A DNA stretch of 64,000 nucleotides from Photobacterium arenosum. Its GTDB lineage: Bacteria; Pseudomonadota; Gammaproteobacteria; Enterobacterales; Vibrionaceae. The position numbers and the translations under genes are program-made. Location: NCBI RefSeq assembly GCF_014841115.1, contig NZ_JACYTP010000001.1, positions 496,001 through 560,000 on the forward strand. The letters run 5' to 3'. A model generated the notes under the pieces. That model ran no database searches and had not been told where the DNA came from. It saw only the letters and a program-made list of their open reading frames with translations. Each line of letters begins with the position of its first letter. The first letter of the stretch is position 1. Below, piece by piece: positions 55,977 through 63,808 of the stretch.

Positions 55977-56865
55977 TGGCGTATTGTTAACCATTGGCTC
56001 TGCGTTCATTTTCAGCATTATGAACGCACTGGTGAAAGCCGCCAGCGACACTATCCCGACTGCTGAAATTGTGTTTTTCCGCAGTATTATCGGCACTGTA
56101 CTGATACTGCTGCTGATGAAACACAGCCGCATCAGATTCTCCTCTAAAGGTATACCGCTACTGGTATTGCGCGGTGTTTTCGGGGCGCTGTATCTGCTGG
56201 CTTTTGTGTATACGCTGGCCAATATTCCGATGGCGGACGCTGTTATTCTGGCGTATCTGTCACCTTTCTTTGTGATTGTCTTTTCGCGACTGATACTGAA
56301 AGACAAGCTTCCGCCCCGCTCAGCCTTATTGTTACTTGCTGTTTTAACAGGCGCAGGGCTGATCATTAATCCGCTGGACTATGAATCTTATAATCTTTTT
56401 GCACTCGCCGGTGTGGCCAGTGCTGCCTTCGCTGCAGGCGCTTCAATTACCATCAAACAATTAAGCCAGCGCCACCATACTTACGAGATCGTTTTTTACT
56501 TCCTGTTCGTTGCCACGCTCATTTCAGCCATTCTCATGGCCGATAACTTTGTGATGCCTCAGGGTATTGCCTGGCTGTATTTAATTGCGATCGGAGTTGT
56601 GTCTCTGCTTGGTCAGATTTTCCTGACCCAAGCCTTTAGCCACGAGAATGCAGCAGTGGTTGCCGTTACCCGGTATATCGGCATTGTCTTTAACATTCTC
56701 TGGGGCCTGATGTTCTGGCAGGAAATTCCGGACAGTCTGACCATTGCCGGAGGCGTGATTATCGTGATCGCTTCTATTTTGCTCAGCAATCGCAAGCCAG
56801 TGACGGAAAAAGCGGATATTGATGAAGTTAAGGGATCGCAACAAGAAAAAGCCACCGTCAGATAA
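55969..56865 (+). CDS. cntI: EamA/DMT-family exporter, probable opine metallophore exporter (CntI-like)
   Basis: The 298-residue protein has ten hydrophobic segments in two EamA repeats (about 1-135 and 145-280), with FRSIIGTVLILLLMKHSRIRF and FLFVATLISAILMADNFVMP. In Pseudomonas aeruginosa the exporter CntI of pseudopaline is a DMT protein in the same position. Its ATG lies inside the end of cntM. Secretion of the newly made metallophore is the inferred job. The C-terminal tail is charged and cytoplasmic. Confidence 0.85.
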   Translation: MNNGVLLTIGSAFIFSIMNALVKAASDTIPTAEIVFFRSIIGTVLILLLMKHSRIRFSSKGIPLLVLRGVFGALYLLAFVYTLANIPMADAVILAYLSPFFVIVFSRLILKDKLPPRSALLLLAVLTGAGLIINPLDYESYNLFALAGVASAAFAAGASITIKQLSQRHHTYEIVFYFLFVATLISAILMADNFVMPQGIAWLYLIAIGVVSLLGQIFLTQAFSHENAAVVAVTRYIGIVFNILWGLMFWQEIPDSLTIAGGVIIVIASILLSNRKPVTEKADIDEVKGSQQEKATVR

Positions 56866-56903
56866 GCCGGTGCGCACAACGAACCTCTTTGGTGGGTGAT
56901 ATC

Positions 56904-56932
56904 ATCCCGAGCCGGTATAACCGGCCCGGGAT
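56904..56932. terminator. GC-rich hairpin after the metallophore operon
   Basis: ATCCCG-A-GCCGGT pairs with ACCGGC-C-CGGGAT around a 3-nt loop. It lies between the convergent cntI and GFA genes. There is no T run on either side, so termination strength is uncertain. Confidence 0.5.
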
Positions 56933-56941
56933 GGTTGTCGC

Positions 56942-57385
56942 TTAAGGGGCGTATTTGGCGAAGACTTCTTCTTCGGTCAGATTTTCGGTGTTATTGCTGA
57001 AGGCATAGTAAGCCGGTTTTTTGTCGATGAAGATTTGTTGATCCATCTCCAGCTGACTTTCCTGATCAAGCAAACCTGCCGGTACCATGTACTGTCCTGT
57101 TGGCTTGAGGAAATAAAACAAATGGCTGCCACAGTGTTTACAGAACCCTCTTTCCCCCCAGTCAGAGGAAGAAAAACGACTGATGTTTTCTTCACCGGTG
57201 AAACTCACTTCAGTGCCAGCAGCTACCGATAAATACGGCCCGCCGCTCCACTTTCTGCACATGCCGCAGTGACACGCCTCTGCATGCAAAGAGCCGCTGG
57301 TTGATTTCAGCCCGACTTTGCCGCACAAACAATGGCCGCTCAGGCTATGCGGCGATGAGGTTGGCGACGATGGCGTTTGTGACAT
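56942..57385 (-). CDS. GFA/CENP-V-fold zinc-binding protein
   Basis: The 147-residue protein has the zinc-ligand pattern of the glutathione-dependent formaldehyde-activating enzyme family: GHCLCGKVGL (about 19-28), HAEACHCGMCRKWSG (about 38-52) and GFCKHCGSHLFY (about 80-92). Members are mostly uncharacterised; some act on S-hydroxymethylglutathione or related thiols. The ATG at 57385 follows GGAGAAC. It is 41 bp after the ABC-F gene and probably shares its transcript. Its zinc binding is a family trait and need not be related to the Zur operon. Confidence 0.85.
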   Translation of the reverse strand: MSQTPSSPTSSPHSLSGHCLCGKVGLKSTSGSLHAEACHCGMCRKWSGGPYLSVAAGTEVSFTGEENISRFSSSDWGERGFCKHCGSHLFYFLKPTGQYMVPAGLLDQESQLEMDQQIFIDKKPAYYAFSNNTENLTEEEVFAKYAP

Positions 57386-57426
57386 AATGTTCTCCTTATC
57401 CATAAGCCTCAGATAGCATAGCCGAA

Positions 57427-59004
57427 TTATCTGGAAAGATCCCAGTGCTGACTCACACCACACGCATCAACAAAGTCCTGATCATGGCTGACCAGAATGA
57501 AGCTGCCCTTATGCTCACTCAGTGCCTGCGCCATCATGGATTTTCCGTCTAAATCAAGATGATTGTCCGGCTCATCCAGCAGCAATACCCCTTCCTGTTG
57601 CTGATGACTCACCACCAGCATCGCCAGCCGCATTCGTTCACCGCCGCTCAGGGTCGACATTTGCTGCCCGGCTCTTTCACGGCGAAAACCCATGCACGCT
57701 GCCAGAGTACGTAACTCAGCAGCAGTATAGGCAGAGCACAGACGTGTCAGGTTATCAATCAGGCTGGCCTGCAAATCAAATAAAGAGAAATGCTGTTCGA
57801 GATAACAAAGCGGCCCGTGCCTGTGAATCTCACCCGACTTGACTGGCATATCGCCCAGCAGCGTTTTCAGCAAAGTCGACTTACCTGTGCCATTACTGCC
57901 GCGCAGGTGAATTTTATCGCCATACCAGACGGTTCGGCTGATTGCAGGCAACTGTCCCCGGTGCAGGCCCAATTCAGTGATCGTCAGTAAACGCGCACTT
58001 CGCTTGTTCGCACTGTTGGTACTGAAGCTCAGCGGCTTGGCGGTATCCACTTTCTCCTGCAGCAACTTCAACTGTTGCCGCGCATGTTCAAGCTGCTGAT
58101 GTTGCTGATGCTTTCTGGATGATGCCGCGCTTTCTGCGGCATTTTTCTGATAATCGAGCAGCAAGGTGGACTGACTGCCAGTGTGCCTGTCCCGCTTACC
58201 GGCCGCGGCTCGGCGCTGCGCTTTTTCTTCACTACGCTGATGCTGACGATTGATAGCGCTGATTTGCTGTTTTGCTTTCGACAGTCGTGTTGCCAGTAAC
58301 TGGGATTCATGATGTTTCTGTTGCCGGTATTGCACAAAATCTGTGCCATAACAGGCTAACCCTGTGTGGCTGAGTTCAACAATGCGATCCGCGTTTTTCA
58401 ACAAGGATTGATCATGGCTGATCAGCAATATGCCGCCCTGAAAACAGGTAATTTGCTGTGACAGCCATTCTCTTCCATGCCGATCCAAATGGTTTGATGG
58501 CTCATCAAGAATGAGCAGTTCAGCATCACTGCGAAAACAGAGCCACAATCGCAACCTCGTCAGCTCACCGCCGCTCAGGCTGGTGCAAGATTGCCCGGGA
58601 TCGGACGGTAATCCCAGCTCAGCCAGCTGGCGGGACAGGGCAGCAGGCAAATCCCATTGGTCGCCTACCGCCTCGAAATCGGCCGTATCGCAACTGCCAG
58701 CGGCTATACGTTGCAACGCTTGCAGACAGCCGTCCACACCCAGTGCTTGTGCGACAGAGCTCAGCGCCGACAAGTCGCTCTGCACGGTCAGCTGAGGTAA
58801 GTATGCGATGTTTGAGTGCCTGATCACCCGGCCTTCATCTGGCTGACGAGCTCCGCTTAACAGTGCGGCCAGCACAGATTTGCCACTGCCGTTACGGCCT
58901 ACCAGTGCCGTGGTTTCACGGTCTAAAGTGAGTGATACATCAGAAAACAGCGGCTCCCCGTGGGGAAGAAAAACAGTCAGAGACTGAGCTTGCAATAATG
59001 TCAT
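57427..59004 (-). CDS. ABC-F family ATPase
   Basis: The 525-residue soluble protein has two ABC domains joined by a charged, coiled linker (about 225-320). Domain 1 has Walker A GRNGSGKSVLA (about 37-47), signature LSGGELTRLRL and Walker B LLILDEPSNHLD; domain 2 has GSNGTGKSTLLK, LSGGERMRLAMLV and VLLLDEPDNHLD. ABC-F proteins act on ribosomes as translation factors or antibiotic-protection factors; they are not transporters. I cannot assign a named subgroup. The ATG at 59004 has GGAGG 7 bp upstream; the longer frame lacks a site. Confidence 0.88.
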   Translation of the reverse strand: MTLLQAQSLTVFLPHGEPLFSDVSLTLDRETTALVGRNGSGKSVLAALLSGARQPDEGRVIRHSNIAYLPQLTVQSDLSALSSVAQALGVDGCLQALQRIAAGSCDTADFEAVGDQWDLPAALSRQLAELGLPSDPGQSCTSLSGGELTRLRLWLCFRSDAELLILDEPSNHLDRHGREWLSQQITCFQGGILLISHDQSLLKNADRIVELSHTGLACYGTDFVQYRQQKHHESQLLATRLSKAKQQISAINRQHQRSEEKAQRRAAAGKRDRHTGSQSTLLLDYQKNAAESAASSRKHQQHQQLEHARQQLKLLQEKVDTAKPLSFSTNSANKRSARLLTITELGLHRGQLPAISRTVWYGDKIHLRGSNGTGKSTLLKTLLGDMPVKSGEIHRHGPLCYLEQHFSLFDLQASLIDNLTRLCSAYTAAELRTLAACMGFRRERAGQQMSTLSGGERMRLAMLVVSHQQQEGVLLLDEPDNHLDLDGKSMMAQALSEHKGSFILVSHDQDFVDACGVSQHWDLSR

Positions 59005-59402
59005 AAAGACCTCCGGCGCAAGCGCAGGGAGAGACATTACCGTCAGAAGACATTGCTTTTTTGCAGACAGATCTGAGTAGCACAGCCGATCACAATACGG
59101 TGATTCACAGTCAGTGACTGCTCAGACAAAGACGGTTAACGCCCACTAACCCTGCGGATCCAAAAGAAAAAGTTCAAAGGATGTCAGGGGTTAGTGATCC
59201 ATGCAGGCGTTAACTCCAAATGAGGTGATGGCGGCTATTAAACCACCAGAGCGGGCGTACCGCAAGCTGAGAGGCCAAGAAAACTGGCCTTATAAATGCA
59301 ATTTATCCTTTTGCTACTCTGCCTGCTTGATGTTTAAATATCTTATAAATCAGGATGATGTCGGCCTGATCTGGCCTAAGTTAGATTTGCAAAGGATCCG
59401 CG
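59005..59402. other. 398-bp divergent spacer between the ABC-F gene and lhgO
   Basis: It holds the leaders of both genes. An open frame of 69 codons at 59201-59410 overlaps the lhgO start but has no ribosome binding site or recognisable product. No clear operator or hairpin is seen. Confidence 0.4.
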
Positions 59403-60644
59403 ATGAATAAGAAATACGATTATCTGGTGATTGGCGGGGGCATACTGGGCGTCGCCACGGCCAATGCTTTATTACGCCGGCATCCTGCCAGCAAGATTCT
59501 GCTGATTGAAAAAGAAAGCACGCTCGCGTGTCATCAGACCGGCCACAACAGCGGTGTAATCCATGCCGGTGTGTATTATGCGCCCGGCAGCCTGAAGGCA
59601 CGGTTTTGCAAAGAAGGCGTGCAACGTACTGTGGATTTTTGCCGCCAGCATGCTATTCCGGTCGACAACTGCGGCAAATTGCTGGTCGCCACCAATGAAA
59701 CGGAAGTGTGCCGGATGCAGGATCTGCTGGCACGTTGCCGTGAAAACGGTATTGAAGTCGAAGCGCTGGATCAGGCGCAACTGCAGGCAAGAGAGCCGAA
59801 CATTTGCGGTCTGGGAGCGCTGTTTGTCCCATCGACCAGCATAGTGGATTACCGTCTGGTTACAAAACACATGGCCAGTGATTTTACTGCCTCTGGCGGC
59901 GATACGGCCCTTGATACCCAAGTGACGGACATTACAGAGCACAGCGATCACATAGAACTGACCTGCTGCCACAGCCACGCAGCGAGTGCCGGTTCTTTTG
60001 CTGTCAGTGGCCGTTTTCTGGTGTGCTGCGGCGGACTATTGGCCGACCGCCTGACCAGAATGATGGGGCTGGAGACAGATTTTCAGATCATCCCCTACCG
60101 CGGAGAATATTACCGCCTGGCAGCCAGACATCATCAGATCGTCCGTCATCTTATCTATCCGATCCCAGACCCTTCTCTGCCCTTTTTAGGTGTTCACCTG
60201 ACACGCATGATAGATGGCTCGGTGACGGTTGGCCCAAATGCGGTACAGGGATTTAAACGCGAGGGTTACGGGCGATTTAATTTCAGCCTGCGTGACAGTC
60301 TGGACATGCTGGCTTTCCCCGGTTTCTGGCATGTCACCGGTAAGCACCTGAAAACCGGATTGCGGGAATTCAAAGATGCCTGGTGGAAAGCCGGATATCT
60401 TGAGCGGGTACGTAAGTACTGTCCGGCCCTGGCGCTGAGCGATCTGGAACCCTACCCGGCAGGTATTCGTGCTCAGGCCGTACTGAAAGACGGCACGTTA
60501 GTTCATGACTTTCTGTTTGCAGACAGCCCGCGCAGCCTGCACGTTTGTAACGCGCCGTCACCGGCAGCAACCTCCGCGATGCCGATTGCCGACTACATTT
60601 GCGATAAAGTAACTGAAATTCAACGAAAAAGTGAAGCGGGCTGA
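59403..60644 (+). CDS. lhgO: L-2-hydroxyglutarate oxidase/dehydrogenase
   Basis: The 413-residue FAD enzyme starts with a dinucleotide-binding motif YLVIGGGILGVATANALL (about 6-23) and has ACHQTGHNSGVIHAGVYYAPGSLKARFC, YRGEYYRL and GPNAVQGFKREGY, the full LhgO pattern. It oxidises L-2-hydroxyglutarate to 2-oxoglutarate at the inner membrane, passing electrons to quinone. It has an AAGGAT site before the ATG. No glaH/csiD partner is adjacent. The gene ends 11 bp before the 319-bp repeat array begins. Confidence 0.92.
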   Translation: MNKKYDYLVIGGGILGVATANALLRRHPASKILLIEKESTLACHQTGHNSGVIHAGVYYAPGSLKARFCKEGVQRTVDFCRQHAIPVDNCGKLLVATNETEVCRMQDLLARCRENGIEVEALDQAQLQAREPNICGLGALFVPSTSIVDYRLVTKHMASDFTASGGDTALDTQVTDITEHSDHIELTCCHSHAASAGSFAVSGRFLVCCGGLLADRLTRMMGLETDFQIIPYRGEYYRLAARHHQIVRHLIYPIPDPSLPFLGVHLTRMIDGSVTVGPNAVQGFKREGYGRFNFSLRDSLDMLAFPGFWHVTGKHLKTGLREFKDAWWKAGYLERVRKYCPALALSDLEPYPAGIRAQAVLKDGTLVHDFLFADSPRSLHVCNAPSPAATSAMPIADYICDKVTEIQRKSEAG

Positions 60645-60654
60645 GAATGTAATG

Positions 60655-61855
60655 AGTGCCACAAGCCCAGGGGAAAATTCAGGACGAATTTTCAGGTTGT
60701 CGGCGCCGGGAGCGCCTACAACCGACTCGGACCACACCAAAGAACAAAAAGGGGTTTTCTGGGTACTCTTTGCCCCCACAAAGAGTACCTGGCGCGCATT
60801 AGACGATGCCAAATGAACCTCCAAACTCAAGCGCGACATACAAACTAAACTTCAAAAATTGCGCTCGCTGCATGGATTCCCGCCTGCGCGGGAATGACGG
60901 TACTATATTGAATCATAAATAATTTAACTGGGTTTCTGACTGTACTTTTAAAGCAGAAATGAGAAGTTTGATGCTTGCCTCTCCCCCAGGGAAAAATTCA
61001 GGACGAATTTTTAGGTTGTCGGCGCCGGGAGCGCCTACAACCGCCCCGGACCACACCAAAGAACAAAAAGGGGTTTTCTGGGTACGCTTTGCACCAACAA
61101 AGAGTACCTGGCGCGCATTAGACGATGCCAAATGAACCACCAGACTCAAGCGCGACATACAAGCTAAACTTCAAAAAAAGCGCTCGCCACATGGATTCCC
61201 GCCTGCGCGGGAATGACGGTAATATATTGAATCATAAATAATTTAACTGGGTTTCTGACTGTACTTTTAAAGCAGAAATGAGAAGTTTGATGCTTGCCAC
61301 TCCCCCAGGGGAAAATTCAGGACGAATTTTCAGGTTGTCGGCGCCGAGAGCGCCTACAACCGCCCCGGACCACACCAAAGAACAAAAAGGGGTTTTCTGG
61401 GTACTCTCTGCCCCCACAAAGAGTACCTGGCGCGCATTAGACGATGCCAAATGAACCACCAGACTTAAGCGCGACATACAAGCTAAACCTCAAAAATTGC
61501 GCTCGCCACATGGATTCCCGCCTGCGCGGGAATGACGGTAATATATTGAATCATAAATAATTTAACTGGGTTTCTGGCTATACTTTTAAAGCAGAAATGA
61601 GAAGTTTGATGCTTGCCACTCCCCCAGGGAAAAATTCAGGACGAATTTTCAGGTTGTCGGCGCCGGGAGCGCCTACAACCGCCCCGGACCACATCAAAGA
61701 ACAAAAAGGGGTTTTCTGGGTACTCTCTGCCCCCACAAAGAGTACCTGGCGCGCATTAGACAATGCCAAATGAACCACCAGACTCAAGCGCGACATACAA
61801 GCTAAACCTCAAAAATTGCGCTCGCCACATGGATTCCCGCCTGCGCGGGAATGAC
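60655..61855 (+). repeat. Tandem array of the composite hairpin repeat, exact 319-bp period
   Basis: Four cores follow one another in the same direction. The ATTCCCGC/GCGGGAAT hairpin starts at 60876, 61195, 61514 and 61833, so the period is exactly 319 bp three times. Units differ by scattered substitutions, mostly outside stems. The spacer between hairpin and core (TTGAATCATAAATAATTTAA and onwards) is shared with the unit at about 51.14-51.24 kb. Confidence 0.93.
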
Positions 61856-61947
61856 AGTATGATTCTGATTTAAAGGATTTCCCAGCAGCGCGGGCGCACT
61901 GCTGTTTAAGGCATGCTTTGAGGAAAATAACCGGTTATCCGGTACGA

Positions 61948-62826
61948 TTACAGACTCGCCATCGCACCTTTGCCAACGCCTTCATAAGCGACGACGTCCA
62001 GCGTCTGATGCTCACCAATGGCAGGTTTCACAGCAGCAGCGATATAGTGTGCCAGCAGCTCTATGGTGGTATCTGTGCCAATCATTTCCGTCTCACTTTT
62101 GGCGATCGCAAGCTCAAACAGCCCCTGCGGCGCGGTATAACGGAAAGCGTAATGGGTGTCATCACCAGCACCTGCGGCGTGCTCGCTCAGATTCAGCTCA
62201 GAAATGCTCACCTGATCTTCTTCTGTGCCCAGATAGATATCCGTCCAGCGCTTTGCCCAGTCGGCTTCCAGCTTAGGATCACGCTGGCCATCGACATACA
62301 GTTCAATCGGTGAACGATGGCCATGTGCTATGCGCTGACAGTTGCCGTCATGCTTTTTCAGGCCGTGGCTGTAATGATAAAACGCGCCATCAATCTTCTC
62401 TGGGCGTAATACCAGCTCAAGACCCTGGACATTGTCCGGCAGCTTACCAGACAGCACCTGATGCAGATGCCGGGTGACTGTCTCTATGGTGATGACGTCA
62501 GCATCCACCAGGCAATAAGCCTCTTCCGGACAATGCAAATGGATACTTTTATCGCCACGAAGCAAATCCAGGGTCGCATAGCCCGGCTGAGTCGCGGCCA
62601 TCCTGACTGAAGCATGTGCTGTCGGCACCAGCAGGCGGTGATCGACATACTGATCCACCAGCTGTTTAATCTGCTTTTTAACGCGGCTGAAATCCAGCAC
62701 CATGCTCATTTCATTCAGCTCGCCAGACATCACCACATCCAGAATCCAGCTTTCTCCCACCATACCTCTGGCCGGGCACAGATAAGAGGCATCAATAACG
62801 GTGAGATCTCTGACAAATAGCTTCAC
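61948..62826 (-). CDS. 6-pyruvoyl-tetrahydropterin-synthase/QueD-like protein, two domains
   Basis: The 292-residue protein is about twice the usual QueD length. The second half has a zinc-ligand region (YHYSHGLKKHDGNCQRIAHGHRSPIELYV, about 165-195) like the Cys...HGH site of QueD, and TTIELLAHYIAAAV near the end. The first half has the matching GELNEMSMVLDFSRVKKQIKQLVDQYVDHRLL block but no HGH, so it looks catalytically degenerate. QueD makes 6-carboxytetrahydropterin for queuosine; the role here is uncertain. The GTG at 62826 has AAGGA upstream and is preferred over the ATG at 62871. Confidence 0.78.
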   Translation of the reverse strand: MKLFVRDLTVIDASYLCPARGMVGESWILDVVMSGELNEMSMVLDFSRVKKQIKQLVDQYVDHRLLVPTAHASVRMAATQPGYATLDLLRGDKSIHLHCPEEAYCLVDADVITIETVTRHLHQVLSGKLPDNVQGLELVLRPEKIDGAFYHYSHGLKKHDGNCQRIAHGHRSPIELYVDGQRDPKLEADWAKRWTDIYLGTEEDQVSISELNLSEHAAGAGDDTHYAFRYTAPQGLFELAIAKSETEMIGTDTTIELLAHYIAAAVKPAIGEHQTLDVVAYEGVGKGAMASL

Positions 62827-62949
62827 GCTGACGTCCTTACAGAAATGATTGTCGTTTTCGGAGCTGGGCATTATACGCGCACAGCCAAAGGTGTAAACCC
62901 AAAGCCGCCGGCATCATCAAGCAGATGGCCAGCTGCGTACAAACAATTT

Positions 62950-63675
62950 TCAGTAGCGGTAGTTCGCCGCCAGAAACAACGAGCTGACACCGCTCTGCTG
63001 AGATTCAAAGTTCACTGTATTGCCCTGATCGTCCTGCCCTTGCCAGTTTTTCAGCTTGCTTGGCAGCACTGTGTGTCTGAAACCGGCTTCGACTGTCATG
63101 TCAGTTGAGACGCGCCATGCCAGGCCGGTTTGCATACCAATCACAAAACCACTGGTTTTATAGTCGCCATGATAACTGGAATCGGAGCTGACACTGGCAT
63201 AACCGAAGTGCAGGCCGACATACGGTGAAAAGTCTTTGTTATACAAGAAAAAATAATCTGTGCCGAGCAAGTTCAGATTGGCAATATTGTCATATTTCAG
63301 CCCTGATGACGGAAACTGACTTTCCGCTACATGTCGTTCAAAACTGTAGTAAAGCCGGCTGCGACCTTCGGGTGTGTAGTAGCCAATATCCACGCCCCAG
63401 AAGCCATTGGCATCAGCGTCATCAGAGGATGACGACACGCCGGCTATCGTTGCTGTATCTGTTAACCCCATCAGGCTGACACCGCCTCGTAAGCCGAAGA
63501 AATAACGGCTGGCTTCTTTGTCTGCTTCCTGATCGGCCTCTTGGCCCGATGGCAGATCCGCTACGGCCTTGGCGGCAGTCGGTTGCGGAGTTGCCGCTAT
63601 GGAGCCGGCACTGGTAAGACACCCAAATAACAAAACAGAAGAAAAAGGTAAAAAGGAAAAGGTTCGAAACTGCAA
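62950..63675 (-). CDS. Outer-membrane beta-barrel protein
   Basis: The 241-residue product has a signal peptide (LQFRTFSFLPFSSVLLFGCLTSAGSIAA) and an eight-strand barrel pattern of alternating polar and aromatic residues: YFFGLRGGVSLMGL, GFWGVDIGYYTPEGRSRLYYSFERH, DYFFLYNKDFSPYVGLHFGYASV, and it ends in LFLAANYRY, the C-terminal aromatic recognised by the BAM machinery. It resembles OmpW/OmpA-like small barrels. The TTG at 63675, with GGGAGG 6 bp upstream, is the likely start; the open frame extends upstream without a signal peptide at its end. Confidence 0.75.
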   Translation of the reverse strand: MQFRTFSFLPFSSVLLFGCLTSAGSIAATPQPTAAKAVADLPSGQEADQEADKEASRYFFGLRGGVSLMGLTDTATIAGVSSSSDDADANGFWGVDIGYYTPEGRSRLYYSFERHVAESQFPSSGLKYDNIANLNLLGTDYFFLYNKDFSPYVGLHFGYASVSSDSSYHGDYKTSGFVIGMQTGLAWRVSTDMTVEAGFRHTVLPSKLKNWQGQDDQGNTVNFESQQSGVSSLFLAANYRY

Positions 63676-63808
63676 AGCTGCCTCCCTGTTTAAACAGCCA
63701 TAATGGGGACTTCCCCCGAGCATGAATACTGCTGCATCATAGCAACTCCCTGCTTTGCAGACGAGCGAAATCCCAGCAAAAACAGCAACAAACACTAAGC
63801 GTTTATTT

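Noticed and set aside
59201..59410. Open frame of 69 codons before lhgO
   Set aside because: No ribosome binding site, no recognisable domain, and it overlaps the lhgO start.
39898..61796. Open frames of 60-90 codons inside the composite repeats (products such as MSRLSLVVHLA...VVGAPGADNLKIRPEF)
   Set aside because: They recur in every repeat copy only because the DNA repeats. Starts lack ribosome binding sites, the frames read through hairpin arms, and changes follow pairing rather than codon position.
48977..61855. Integron cassette array with attC sites
   Set aside because: The core palindromes have GGTTG...CAACC ends instead of the attC RYYYAAC/GTTRRRY boxes, the cores lie in tandem without genes between them, and no integrase gene is in the window.
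60655..61855. CRISPR array
   Set aside because: The 319-bp unit is almost fully conserved with no unique spacers, and no cas gene is present.
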